Shown: positions 48,291 through 62,175 of the stretch, piece after piece
Layout of the letters: the number at the start of each line of letters is the position of its first letter
Numbering within the stretch: position 1 is the first letter of the stretch
NCBI GenBank assembly: GCA_964030785.1
Contig: OZ034978.1
Location: 12,575,953-12,639,952, forward strand
Source of the DNA: Siderastrea siderea
Taxonomy: Eukaryota > Cnidaria > Anthozoa > Scleractinia > Rhizangiidae
DNA length: 64,000 bases
Reading direction: 5' to 3'
Notes under the pieces: generated by a model
Told to the model about the DNA's origin: nothing
The model's database searches: none
What the model saw: the letters and a program-made list of their open reading frames with translations, nothing else
Position numbers and translations under genes: made by a program

Positions 48291-51200
48291 TGTTGTACTA
48301 CTTTGACCACTTTCATTTCTCTAGAGAATTAAGAAGAGTTGGTTTCATGAGCACTGGTACACACTTCTGATGGGTGGAACCAAAGGCCATTCCCTTTCAG
48401 ACTGTAGAAGAGCAATTTACTTCTGTTTTTTTCGAACAATTTCTTTCCCTTGAGTGTCCGAGATAGCAGTGATCTTCTGTATCTACTATATGCAGTAATA
48501 TAGCTTGTACCTGTTATTGTTTCAGCTTCACTAAGATACTGAATTTGCTGTTATTTATGCAAAATATCCTCTCATCCCAATGAATTCCTCTTCAAAAAGG
48601 CAAGTGGCAAAGAACATGGAAGAAAAGAATTTCCGTGACCTTGGGAATTAAATGTTATCCGCAGGAAATGTGGCAAGTGTCAGCGTTGTCCAGTATCGAA
48701 CTACTTCACCTACACTTTGCGTCCTTATGCTTTATTTTACCGATGAGCTGGGTAGTTTTGAAAGAACTTTTTACCAAAATAGCAAAAATTAATTCCCTCA
48801 TAAACTTCAGTCGGCCTCCCACTCCACATCAAAGAGAAAATAAGCACCAACGAGAAAGCTAAAACTACCACAAAATCTAACGGGGCATATAATTGGTTTG
48901 ACAGAAAAACAGGAAAGACGTGATATTTTTCGGACTTTGTAAAACTACCACACCTACAATATGATATCAAGATGAAAAAAAAAATTATGATGCCCTTCAT
49001 TCATGCACGACACACGTATTCCGTTAGTTTGCAGCTAAGATCTTTAGTCAATAATTCTAAAGGATCCTCGGTCAAAACTTTGTTGTTCCTCAGAACGCGA
49101 GGCAATGCCCGATTCCAGCTGTTCTAAATAATTCCTGTTACATTTTGGTACAGAAAAGACACCTCTGTAGTCAAAACGTATATAATGCCGGTATTACCAA
49201 GGCCCGACACAATATCTCTATGAGTACTCCGAAAAACTGAGCGTTAACTGAACATTATTTATGGTTAAAGACCTTAAGGGTATCGATTTAAATAATGCTG
49301 CAGCTCTCAGCGTAATTTTGAAACGTCTTTCAGGCGCGAGCCCACACGTCTTTATTTCTTGAGAACTTTCAGGGAGAGACAAAAACAACTCAACTTTAAT
49401 TAAAACTACTCTTAACTCCTAAAGCCGTCTTAAACGAATCTTAAACAATACAATGAATTTCATATATTAATGTTTACAACTGAAACCCTTTGGACGTCTC
49501 AGCAGAACTGGCACAGACACAAGTGTAACTTGTGTCCGGCCGCGGGGGGTGTACCTGACACCGTGTTTAGGGGTGTCATGTTATGCGTCATTTACAATTT
49601 TAAATGCCAAAGAATTTACTGACCACTTTTGCCACTTTTAATAAATGACAAGACACAGGTACAAGTTTTGGAAACTTAGGAAGAAAGTAAAACCACCTTG
49701 CACATCATTTTAACAAGCAAATAGTATCAAAGTGCAGTCATGTTCAACACCTTACGATTATCAACAGACTCAGTACTTAGAAACACATGACTAGCACAAA
49801 CAAAAATAAAATAAAATAAAGATGTAATTGCAGACCAACACGGTTTCAAAAACTTTTAGGCATTAGCATTACATAACCTTATTAGGATATTGCAAGAACT
49901 GGGTTACTTAGGAGACCCAAATTATAACAACACTCCTTCCTGGATTTGTGTATTATTTATGCACTATGACCACCGTCTCATACGGAAGCGGTCAAAAGTA
50001 CGTATATCTAATCATTCATCACAAAACGCTTAAAACTGACACTTGCCTATTTTCTATATTCAGCATATATCACTGTTTCGTGTGTGAAAACTCGTCAAAT
50101 TTTGTCCTGAAGTTCAATCTTTTATATTTGCTTTGAGAGTCCTCACCTATTTTTGTATAATCAGTTTGCTTTCGTTTTCGTGTATTTTCCCCCCACAACA
50201 ACACTTTAAGCTCTTTTATGACTACCAATGCTATCTTATTATTGGTTGCCAAGTTGCGGTGAATTCTGGTTCAAGAAAACTACTCTTTTTCCAAACAAAA
50301 TCATCATTCCTTGTTGATGTTTCTAAGGAAAAAACAACAATAACAGTGAAATATGGATATTAAAATATTCCTTTCTTGGAATATCGTGATATTTTGCAAT
50401 TTTCAAGCATAAAAGTCGCTAAAATTCTCGTCCTTTCTAGTGTATCTCTGCATCGCTACGACTGCTGATTCAAAATTTGATCTCCTGTTCTCGTTGCATA
50501 TTACATCTAGATTTTTCCAGCGTTCGCGATAATCCTAGCACTCCAAAAAGTCTTATTTCCTTGTCCCTTGGTTTCTTTATTCAGTTTATTTTCCCGGTTG
50601 TGTTCAAGTCTGAAGCCCGCAGAGACCAGCATTCTCCGTTTTCAAGGAAAAGTTTCAAGGTAAAGTGTCAGTTAGCGTACGTAAACTACAATTTTACTCT
50701 CTCATGTTCTCCTATTGTAAAGCGGATTGTTTATCAATTATAGCTAGCCTTTACACAATGGGTTTAAGATCACTGGTTGTGTACAGATCATAAGTAATTA
50801 ATAGAGGTAGCTGAATCGTTTTAATGCACAAACCACTTCAACACTTTTCAGCGGTCGGTCAATGCAAATGTAAATGCCTTCTTACTTCAAAGCTATGATT
50901 CACGAACCTTAAAAATTGAAAAGTTCAGCCAGCAATGAGAAAGATTACGAACGCGGCAAGGTATTTGAAAAAATATTGTGGAAAATATCAACCTAGAAAA
51001 AAATTTAAAGTAGTCGAATAGCTTCAATAGCTTCTGAATCTTTTCTGTTTGAAGAAAAGTGAATATGGCAGGCGCTCTTCAAATCAAAGTCTGTTGTTTC
51101 CTGTTCACTTATGTTTTAACCACCAAAACCTACCGGGGAAAATTTTTCTCTGTGCCAAATATTGACTTATGAATATATGCTGGTGTAGGAAATTTGTTTT

Positions 51201-53550
51201 AATAGCATTTCGCTTGGGCTGACACAAGACATGTGTCTGCTGTACGCATTACGCAGTTCATTTTGAAAGGTTGTGCGCGACCAACGACTCATGAAGTTAC
51301 CAAATGCTGTCTACAAATAATAAAAATCTCTTACGTAGAGTACCTGAAAAATCCTGGTCCTGGCTTATATTTAAAACATAATTGGTCCTATTAAGTCAAG
51401 ATAGAAAGAAAAAGAAATTAGCCCAGATTTTTAACTACGCAAACATTGTTATGTTACTTAAGCCCGTTTCACAGTTAGACTTGGTTTGTCTCCTAAGTAA
51501 ATCGATCTAGACGAAGAAGAGTTATCTTTCAACTTGACTCTTGTGACAGATATTGTCCTGGTTTTCAAATTGCGTAAAAGGAAAAGGAAAGTTTTCTCAA
51601 ATTATTTGATAGATACGGAATCATTGATTATTAAGACTTTTCTTCAATTCTATCTCAGTAATATTAATCAGTTAAGTTTTTGGCTTAGAAAAAGATACCA
51701 CCAGATTCCAAATGCACTTTCGTGCTTTACAAATTGCCTTTCATGGCACTTCAAGTATCAGTTAACAACTTCTTCCGTGTGCCCAATATTAACCCTATAC
51801 TTGGGATTCTTGTGTTTAAGTCAGTTACGATCAAGTATTTTCGTCAGCTTACCAGCTTTTAATTTCACTCGGCTTCTCTTGACTCTTGTATACAATGTGC
51901 CCTTCCCTGTGAAAGTGGATTACCGACGATTTATACATTCAAACTTCCTGATAATTCTACAGATTCTAGAAACCTCTTTTGTGAAGCGAGTAAAATCTTG
52001 CCCATCATGCTCAGTGAATTCAATATTGAAATATTAAAAATCCCAAAATGCTAACGCAAAACGATGAAGAAGGAAAGAAAAACATTGAAAAACTGTAATC
52101 ATTGCTAATCGTTTTGGTTTGATGTTCAGTTAAAATTTCATTTCTCTACTACATACACCTACCTGGGTGTGGCCGAGCCGCGTACACTTCTGCAATAAGG
52201 ATACTGCGCTGATTTTGCGTATGTACGAAAAGAAAACAAAGACTGATTCAAATCATATCACAATACAGTTAATTCCCTGATGATATGATAAGACACTTAG
52301 TCATTAATCCATTCATTATAGGTTACCGGTTCAGAGTAAAATTAAACCACTAGATTCGAAGAATTAAATCGTGTCGCTTTAGGTCTTAAAATCCATAAGA
52401 AACACTGACAGCCTACCCGCTCATTCCCTGAGTTTCCGCATCACGTAATAGTAGACATATTAGACATCTTATCGAAAACAGCAAATCCATTCTAGGAGCG
52501 GGGATATCAGCAAAACTTTACGGACAAAATTTCTAACAATCACAGTGAACATGCTGCCGTTGTTTATGTGGTGATATTTGAGCTGACTTAGGCCAGGCTA
52601 AACAAATTTAATGTTAATTCAATTAGAGGCATTTATTGCCAAATTTTTTATTTATTTTTTGCAATCACTATTACATAGTTTTTGTTTTGACAATAACTAT
52701 TACACACTACGGTATTAACGCACATACTCACGTGCACTGTAACGCTCTCAGGTGCTAAATATTGATCCGTGAGAACTTGGGATTCTTATTTTAAACAGAC
52801 GTACGCTCGATATTTGTTCTCAGCAGTGTTAACATTTTGTCTGGGTTGACTCTTGTTTACAAAGTTAGAATTCACCTGAAAATAACTGTGACACAATTCG
52901 AAACCTTTCGACGCATCACTAACGTGCATTAAAGCTATCTCGTGCGCCAAATATTCATCCAGAACATGCGTTTCCTGTCTTTAAATAGAAATTTATTGGA
53001 TGTTTTGCGTCCTTGTCAACCGTTTACAAAGTTAGCTTTAGTTTGATAATGACGTCTAAGGATTCTGTTCAGACGTTGTCATGACAATTCGACAAGAAGC
53101 GTTAGTGAAGCATGTTTAAAACAACTTCAGTCACCTGGATAAACCTAAGCTAAATATTAAACGTTGACATCAGTTGCCCAGTTCTTGGTGAGAAGCAAAG
53201 AGTTGGCAATAACCATACAATGGGCTAAAAATCTAACAAGGAATATCTGTCGTTTTGAATTAATTTTAAGTTTGGTTCGTTTCCAGTTGTTTCTTTCATC
53301 TGTTTTATGAATTGGTTTGGGGGGTTGAATTTTTTGCTTCAATCAGACGCACTTTTCGTTATATGAAAGACAATATGTAATGATAAACCGTCATCAATTT
53401 TAAGTGTCTTATTTTAAAATCATCAGAAATAGAAATCGCCATATCAGCTCTATTCATTAATAAATGCAAATATTTTGTCGCCAAGGGGACCATGCTAAAA
53501 CTATTCATCTAGAGATACAGTGGGCACGAGACTCTGCACGTGTTCGTGCC

Positions 53551-53560
53551 TATATATAAC
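53551..53560 (+). promoter_or_regulatory. TATA-like box before carbonic anhydrase copy 3
   Basis: tatatataac sits at the same 40-base spacing from the ATG as in copies 1 and 2. The TATA character is kept although the sequence has changed, which supports a real core promoter. Confidence 0.55.
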
Positions 53561-53590
53561 ATCGCTTCCCTCTTTTTCCGCAGTAATAGA

Positions 53591-56500
53591 ATGAACATGG
53601 ACCATGTATCTTTGGTTGTGTTTCTTTGCATCACTTGGGCATCACTTGTCTTCAGTCAGAGTGAGTAAACTGCTTTATGCCTTTGACTTTGCTCGATTGA
53701 TGATTGATGATTGATGATTGAAAAGATTCGCTTTGTGCCTATGATGCAAAACTTCAATTCGTACCACTCTAAAGAATACTCTCAAAAATGCCGTAGATTC
53801 AGTTTCTTAGCACATTTTGTTTTCAAAAAAGCTCTCTTGCAACGTTTATTTTGAAAAATTCTGTTTTTAGCCATAGGTTTTTTCTTACAATCCTCGTAGA
53901 ATTTTCCCAACCAGCTTTAATCCCTCGATCCCCATTCTCTCAAGTCAAAAAAGGAGAATTCAACTTCCCATTTCAGCTCTTCAGAACCCTCTCTAACCGA
54001 GTGTGTCATATTCCCAATTCTTTTCGTTGTTTCATGGAAAGACATCCTACACTTTGGAAATTGCGCATCCTTACGTTCAACATCATCAAAATTGTTGCGA
54101 TACATCAAGTTCTTGCGAAAGGGAAAAGGATTGGATTAAGCCACTAAATCCCTCATTTGCGGTGTGGTAGATTCATGTAAACGAAACCTAAATTATGATC
54201 TTTCAAATAAAAACCACTTAGCGACGCTCTCTAGTGGTGTTGTTTATTTTCTACATCACTTTGCAAATGAAATATGCGAAATTTGGGTAAATGACGGATA
54301 AGTTGGCGTGAATTGGAAAAGCGCCTAATGGACTAGATACACAAGAAAGCCTCAGGATCAATTACCGACCATTATCATTTTTTTCTCTTTCCAGAAAAGT
54401 GGAGCTACGATGCAAATGACGTATATGGTAAGGATATTTTTTGTCCTAAACGTTCGCCTTTCGTTTGCTTCATTTATAAATAAGTCTTTGATGTACGAGT
54501 ATTTGCGTAGTATTTGCGTAAACTTTTTTGACTTCAATGGGATAATTTGAGACACTAGAAGCACAAATTAAATTTGTTTTATCCTATTTTATCATGTTGG
54601 CCGTATTAAAACCAAGGAAGGATAAAACCAATGACTTAAATAACATTGACGGGTGGTTTGTTGCAGTAATAAGTAGGTTCACCGCCCAACACTGTATTTG
54701 CGTGTTTTAATCCCAGACTCACGTCTTATGATTTTGAATAAGGGTACTCAACAACTCTTTAATTTTCCTCCATTCCAGGCCCTGGTAATTGGGGAGGCGA
54801 ATGCAGCACAGGAAAGAGGCAATCACCAATCGACATTAACTCGGCTAATGCCACTTTTGACGAAAGCTTGGGCACGTTTACCCTGAAAAACTACAACAAG
54901 ATACTAGACGTGACCTTTACAGGTTCCAACAATGGCCACGCCCTGGAAATGACTTTCCCTGCGAGAGTGTATAATGTTAGTGGAGGAGGTCTTACCGGTG
55001 TTTACACGACAGTTCAGTTTCACTTCCACTGGGGACCCGACAACTCAGTAGGGTCAGAACACACTGTGAATGGAAAAGAATACGCCGCCGAGGTGAGAGA
55101 GAGAGAGAAAGAGATCTTTCTCAGCCTGTCATGATCTTTCTCTTTATGTTGTTGCTCTATCAAGAAGCCTTTCCATTTTTGCGAAGGCAAATTTCACTCT
55201 GTGGCTCGTCACACATTTGGCTTGTAATACAGGTTGATAACTTTAAAACAACTGTATGTATGATAAACGAATAGCACCACATGCTAAAACGTGGATGATA
55301 GACCCTATTCTAGGATGGAATCTATGCACTTTAAAAATGTTAGAGCTTCTAAAGACAATTGATATGTTTTCCTTTTTTATAGTTACACTTTGTTAGTTAC
55401 AACACAAAATATGCCAGCCTCGGTCAAGCAGTCAATCACCTTGATGGTCTCGCTGTTCTTGGACTTTTAATTGAGGTAGAGTAACTTTGATGCCAAAATT
55501 AGACTAGCAGAGCAGTTTTCATTGTACGAATTGTGCGGGGTATAATTCAGGAAGTTATCGTTGAGTAATTTCAAAATATTCACATTACTTTTAATTCTCA
55601 GTTACAAGTTTGGATCAGTTAATGAGATGAAATTCTTTTTCCTCTTTTGTTCCAGGTTGGAGGTGAAAATAACACAGCATTCTCCTTTCTGGAACATGCC
55701 AGGGAACTTACTGACAGCTGTAAGTTTTAATGTTGCTTTCAGTTGATTCACGAACTCACCCACCCCACCCCACCCAGCCCCACCATTCCGTCTTCTTTAA
55801 ATTAATGTGTACAGGATCACAGCACCGAGGATTACCTTTCTTATTCTTTTCAAACAGTCACGTGAGTTTACTGTATTCTCTTAAACGTCAGCTATTTAGG
55901 CAGAATATCGAAGTAACAGAGACAAGGCCAGTACATGCTATGTTTAAATGATATAATGGTGGAACGAGTTGAAGTGACCGTAAAAAGACGCTATATTGCC
56001 CAATAGCTTTATCGTCTGTACCGACAAAGGTGTTGACTGCAATCGTAATCTTCCTGTTTCTTTGTTCACTGATACTGGTCAGGACGGGTTGGATTCGAAA
56101 ATGCAACCTCCTGCTCTGTAATGGAACCGTTTTATCAGATTGAACCCTGTTTGCTAAGGCCTAGACGAAACGGATGCAAAACCATCCAATATTATTCAGT
56201 ACAAGTTTGTGTGAAAGTTTGATGGCAACCAAATGTGTTTCAACAACGTCATTCAAAATCATTCAGCATCAAACCCAAACATAAAACAGAGTGGCCACAC
56301 ACCTTCAACATGACGAGTTCAACAGATTTGTACGGTGTTGAATGGAAATGTAGAAACTGTTTGACAGGAGTCCTTTTTTCCTGTTTTCAGTCTCTACAAT
56401 CAGTCACATCCCGGCCTTCAAGTTTGATACTTTGTTACCTTATGACAAGACCAAGTTCTTCCGGTACAATGGCTCACTCACTACTCCCACCTGCAAAGAG

Positions 56501-57610
56501 TCTGTCACGTGGACTGTTTTCAATGATGCCGTGAAGATATCGCAATATCAGGTACAGTAACGAATTACCATCGACTGGATATAATTGCAATAACAATAAA
56601 TAGATGAAGATCACTCAGAAACGATTAAACTGATTGGGCAATTGTTCTTCGAGCCATCGTTGCAAATACTCACAACAGCTGGTAATTCTCCCCTAGTAAC
56701 GTCGCCCTCGGTAATATAGCACCTCTCACAAGCTTTAAATTTAACTGGACAGCCCCAATATATAGCATTTGTCATGCTTTCAGTCTGGGCTAGAGCTACT
56801 CTTTGTGTTCCTTGTTTCTTATTCTACGTCAACCATCACTGGAAACCCCAACGACAGTTTTTGAGTCGCCCTGGCCAAAAGACGTCTTCGAGTGATTACA
56901 AAATCATTAACTCTTAACTAACCAGGCCAACCGGTGGCTCCTAAGAAAAGATTATTGGTGGTGGCATAAGCCTTCTTATAAATTCAACGTGCTTTAGAAA
57001 CTTTTAATGGCGTACAATCTTTACGTCTTTAAAAGTAGACAATGTAGCTACAGTAGATTCGCGCCATCTTGAGCTATTGTTCGAATTCTCAACGGAAACA
57101 AAATACTTTAAAAAAGCGGGGTTTGGAAATGGTGAATAGTCAGTTGTTAAAATACTGCACTCCACCCTTTGAGGGAAACGTGCTTCTGTTCGAGATAGCG
57201 GAGCTTCGAGTTATTTTGAGGTAAGGATAGAAAGAATCCCTCGTTAGTAGCCCTCACTCAATCAGTGTTATTTTTTCTCTTAGATGAACGTTCTGCGCAG
57301 TCTCAAGAAGAATAACTCAGCACCAATCTTCAAGAATTTCCGCCCGGTGCAGCCACTCAACAACCGAACCGTCAGGGCCAACTTCAAGGTGTCTGAGCTG
57401 AATAAAACTACTATTCCTACAATATCAACTGCTTCTAACACTACTGGTGCCACTACTAGCACTACTACTACAGCTCCTGCCAGTGTCACTTCTTCCCCTA
57501 TGACAACTACAACTACAGCTCCAACTGACTATGAAGCGGGTTCATCTTCTGTCACTTTGACCGCTGGCCTGTTTTTGACCATGTTGTTTTCTGCTCTTTT
57601 TGTGCATTAG
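53591..57610 (+). CDS. Secreted, GPI-anchored-type alpha-carbonic anhydrase, copy 3 (7 exons, 353 aa)
   Basis: Same function and layout as copies 1 and 2. Exons: 53591-53660, 54395-54427, 54779-55092, 55383-55475, 55656-55719, 56391-56551 and 57284-57610 (1062 nt). All catalytic residues, the Cys pair and the hydrophobic C terminus are kept. The signal peptide differs slightly (MNMDHVSLVVFLCITWASLV). Changes include DANDVYG in exon 2, LGQAVNHLDG in exon 4 and FKFDTLLP in exon 6. Introns are clearly more diverged than exons, so the coding sequence is under constraint and the gene is probably active. Donor 1 is GTGAGT rather than GTAAGT. Confidence 0.95.
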
Positions 57611-58878
57611 TTTGAAGTCACGTGGTCATAATGGTGTAGTTTAGTCAAATTCTGTTCCCGACCCTGAGCCTTCCGTTTTCTTAGACGCATCTCACCGTCG
57701 GTAGTGACAAAACAGGAATGCTCTGGGTCCCGAGAATAACCAACTTCTACTTGTCTAGAACATGTCCACTCGGGGGAATAAGGACCTTTGACAGTGGCAG
57801 TTCTGCCTCTGAGAACTCAACGCAAGTGCTTAGCAGCATTACGTACCTAATGCCGCAGTTCGCGAGACAATTTTCTCCTGCCTGAAAGACAGCCGGAAGT
57901 AAGGAACAAAGCCAATGACAACAATTTTTTTTAACTAACCAGAAGCAAAGACGAAACGAATCATAATTAAGATTAGGTGCTTTATCCCGCGCTTGGCGCC
58001 GGATACGAGGTTTCACTGCGAGTTCTGGTTGGTTGAATACGTTTTAAGCTTTTGTTGTGATTGGTCAGATCAGGAGCATTACCCTGCTATGTCCCTATCA
58101 CAGTGGTTATCAAAGAATCCTCATTGTTTCAGAGTCTTTGTTTTCTATCCTTCCAAACCATTATCGAATATTTTAGTCCGTTTTAGACCTCATCGTACAT
58201 TTTTCTTCATATAGCGAGATTATGCATCCTCAGATAAATAAGAAGGCGATTTTTTTTAGAGTTTTAGTTTTTATTTTATTTTATTCTATTTATTTATTTA
58301 TGTTTTTGCTGTGAGAAAACTGAAACAAGATCAAAACCGTAGATATTTAAACCAAAAGTGTGAAACTGGGGGGGGGAGGGGGAGGGTAGATGATTTTGAT
58401 CATCTTTCCGCCCAGTTTTTGGGACACTGGTTGGCGTTAATTCAGGATTAATGGGATACTTTTTTGTTAGCGTTTGTTAAATCCTCTATTTAAATTTTTG
58501 TTGGAGGTCAGTTAAAATCTTAAGGAGGAAGAACATTTGCTTGTCCTGAATAGAATCGTTGCCCTGGAAAAGAAAGCCACAAGTTAGCCTGGCAAGCTCG
58601 CTTTTGGAGCTGGCGGAAAGCATTGTAGGGGGGTTCTTTATCCATAGAAATATTTGGAATGTTTTCGCTAATTATTTAGTAAAACAATAAAATAAGCTTG
58701 ATTTTGCTGTATTTTGTGTCCAGTTTTGCAGTTTCTAACCACGTAAGTTCAGTGATCTTTCACCTGTTTTCGTCAACTTGTGTTTCATGCTAGTAAAACG
58801 GCAACATCTCCTTCTTTGCTTTTTCTCCTCTCTTGATATAGCCTTCATGGAGTCTCTATAGTTGATTTGTTTTCGCAG

Positions 58879-61040
58879 ACAAACAAAGAATTCTCGGCCC
58901 AGTTTGAAGCTCATAATGGCCTTCATTGCTGTAACATGTTTCAGGCCCACGATAGTATTGCCCTATCTCTAACCAGCCTACACGCCTTTTATTTTCCTGT
59001 CCTCTTTCTTTTAATAATTCGCCGTTCCTACTTTCTTGGAGCCCGCAACAGGCTGCCTTTTCTCTGGTCCGTCTAACCACGCCTGGCTACAATGCTTCCG
59101 TGTGGACACTAGTAAATGATAACGTCAAGATTGTGCGATCTCAGGTGTAGCTGCATTAAATAATTTAGCATTTATTCAATTTTTACTCCCTATTATTGAT
59201 TTTCTAGCCTTATGGTCTTTATGGTTAGCTCACAGCGGGATATTAATCAATAGCCCTGCTTTTTCTCTCATTAAAGGAGATTGGATGCTATGGCAAATGC
59301 CCCGACGTTCGAAAGTTTCCCCGTGAGACAAAATTCTGGCAAAAATCTTCAGAACGACTTTTTAACTTGGCAATCTAACAAAATAATCATTCCACTCGCG
59401 TTTGTTGAATATGAGGTGATTACATGTATCACCAACTCGGCGCTACGTTCCTTATCGGTTGTTTATCACCTCGCATCCAATTTGCGCTCGTGAAATATAT
59501 GTCAACTATTTTTCGATAAGGATACTCGACGAACAAGAAATTCTGAAGAATTTACAGGCGGCCGATAGTCTCTCCTCCCAGCCTCCCCGCCTCCCCGCCT
59601 CCCCGCCTCCTAAGGAAAACAAAAACTTTAGTAGTTCTTGGTTTCTGGTGACCTGTTATGGACAATTTACACTTCCGGTATGTAAGGAATTAAGTAATCA
59701 TTAGTCTGTGTAAACGCTGACCCTTACCAAACTAAATGTCCTCAAAAACAGCGACATAAACATTTAAACGCTTACCTTTACTTAACTTCCATACGCAGCA
59801 ATACTCTAAACAACGAATTAGACTCCTCTCTAGCATTATTGTTTTCGTAACCACCACTACTTGAGAAACAGAAGTAAAAACGACTTTTAACATTGGCCTT
59901 CGGTGACCTGCTTGGCACAATTAGCCCTTCGTGTACTGTTACGATCTGTCACCGTATTCCCTTTAAAAACATGATTTAACACGTCTGCAGCAATTGTAAT
60001 ATAGTTCGTCAATAAATTCCCTGAAATTTTCTGCGATTATAGATGGAAAATATATAACAGCAATACCATTCAATTCTCGTTCTGTAAGCCTTATGTGCAG
60101 TTGTCTCTGTTGGCCGCGCGACATCAAGAGGACTGAGTTCCAATGACGGACGACGACGACGACGAACGACGAAAGGAATGCAACTTCCATTTCATGAGTC
60201 GGCCGCGACGTGCATATATGCACGACGGCCGCCTAATAATTTCGGTAGCATAACTGTTGGTTGCCCTAAGCCTATTTAATGTCCGTAGTGCTTATTGTAC
60301 AAAATTTCGATTGCTTGGATTTACGCATCCGTTTCTCAAAGTTTGTATGTTAACTCATGTTCTTGCGTCCCGGATGAAAACCAGGCCTTAGCTCCACCAG
60401 TTATGATTTTAAGAAAGGCATTAACAGCAAGTCAATTCGGGGTAACGTTTCATTACATACAATTATCTACCTCTTAAACATTAAGAACATTTGAACATAT
60501 TACTGCCAATGAAAAATGCGTGTCTGCAAAGTTGCATTAAATTGCATTTCTTTAATATTCAACTGTGTTAACTTCCACAAATTTCCCTTGAAAAGGTCCC
60601 ATAACGATGGGGGAAAAGAGGAAAACAGTATCGTGACTTTTGTTATAACTCTTTCGTTGGATGCAGTCATCGATATGTTAAACGTTTCATGGGTCAGTAA
60701 AGCAAACTCGATCAATTTATTTTTTTCGTGATACGGACAAAGAGAACTCCTGGCCTTGCACTGAATGTTGTCATTCACCTACTGCAGATTTGTTTCTCCT
60801 AGATGAACCTGCATTTCAGTCTCAAGCAGAAAGACGGTTCATCGATTGAGAACAATCCCCATGGTACAGTCACTCAGACTGAGCCGTCCAGGCTACTGCA
60901 GTTTCCAGGTCCCTACCGCAGTGCCAAGACAACTCGTGTTCCAGAAACCACCTGCCTTCTGATGTCACCAAAACCGCTGGTCTTTTTTTTTTTTGGCAAT
61001 GTTGTTTCCTACATTTTTCAGGAGTTATTTTGAAGTCAAG
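58879..61040 (+). pseudogene. Carbonic anhydrase remnant A, unit 3
   Basis: The best preserved A copy. A fragment NKEFSAQFEAHNGL (from 58879) may be exon 5-like. After TGTTTCAG an exon 6-like stretch includes SLHAFYF and, at 59073-59144, LTTPGYNASVWTLVNDNVKI then VRSQ before GTGTAG. Cys of LTTPxC is replaced (GYN). Exon 7-like MNLHFSLKQKDGSSIENN starts at 60803, and a tail VTKTAGLFF is visible. About 700 bases are inserted between them. Confidence 0.8.
59529..60233. mobile_element. Unit 3-specific 700-bp insertion, unclassified
   Basis: Unit 2 reads continuously across this point (cactcaatgaataatttcgg, about 46077). Here about 705 bases intervene. Inside are a (CCTCCCCG)n run at 59571-59605 and a perfect 16-base palindrome CGTGCATATATGCACG at 60209-60224. 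Ends and target duplication are not clear. Confidence 0.55.
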
Positions 61041-61349
61041 TGACTGTAATAGTACTTTATTGAGTTCCATTTGTCTAGAAAAGAAGACATTTTAAATTAA
61101 ATCTTGGAAGGACGTGAGCATACGAAAAGCCGTTTCCTTTTGAAACTTTAGAAAAGGAATTTGCGACCGAATATCTTCACTCCTGTTTTCTCGAACACAT
61201 TTTCTCTTCCCCTGAGTGTCCGCAAGAACAGTGGTTCTCTGTATATACTGTATACAGTAATATATTTATTACTATGCACTTATTATTGTTCCAGCTTGCA
61301 AAGATATTGAATATGCTGTTATCATGAAAATGCAAGAATCCCCTCATCC

Positions 61350-61522
61350 CAATAAATGAGTCGACCAGCACCTCATTGAACATCTCACATGATTGGCCAT
61401 AAGAACAATAAGATAAGGGCACAAACAATGCCCCTATCCCTGAAGACAATGAGCAATATTGTTTTAGAATGCCTCTGAAATTAGAGGTTCACAAGAGGTA
61501 CTGGACTACTCGAGCAATAAAT
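61350..61522. mobile_element. 157-bp insertion with 8-bp target duplication, unit 3
   Basis: CAATAAAT occurs at 61350-61357 and 61515-61522. Unit 2 has it once (near 47204). The insert has no clear inverted ends or frame. An 8-bp duplication would fit a hAT-type element, but the lack of terminal repeats leaves the class open. Confidence 0.7.
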
Positions 61523-62175
61523 ACCTTTTCACAAAGGCAAGCGGCAAAGAACACGGGAAAAAATTGGCGTGACCTTGAGAATTTAAATGTTATCTGCAGG
61601 AAGTTTTTCAAGTGTCAGCGTCTACCAGTATCGACTGACTACCTCATGTACACTTTGCGTCCACAGTTACACTTTATTTCAACGACGAGGTGATTTGTTT
61701 TTAAACCACTTTTTACCAAGATAGCAAAAATTAATTCTCTCAGAAAATTCAGTCTTCCTGCCAGTCCAGATGAAAGAGATAATAGTGGCCAGTGAGAAAA
61801 TTAAAACTCTTGAGAAATATAATGCAATAATTATATGATACTGTAAAGGTATATAATTAATTAAACTGAATAACAGGAAAAACTTTATCTTCTAACAACT
61901 ACTACACTCAGAATATGATATGAAGAAAAGAAATTAGTATGTATTGTGCCCTTGATTCCTGCATGACAGCACAAATACTCAGAATTTCGATCGTTGCACT
62001 TGCGCAAGCGTTTCTTAGTGTTTGTGTGTAGTTTTGCGCTTGCGTCGCTAATGATGAAAGCTAGGCTTAGCTACGTCAGTTAGGATTTAGGAAAGGTTTC
62101 AACAACACTCGGAAACATTCCGCTACATATCATTTTTTGCCACTTAATTATTGAGATCATTTCCACATATACTTA

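Larger units (their letters stand above)
35259..48470 (+). repeat. Tandem carbonic anhydrase unit 2 (about 13.2 kb)
   Basis: Collinear with unit 1 from anchor 35264 but lacking the 4.2-kb segment that lies at about 30190-34428 in unit 1. The junction (gcatgacagcacaaatactc, about 47651) is identical in unit 3. The 5' flank 35264-40310 holds no recognised gene. Confidence 0.9.
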
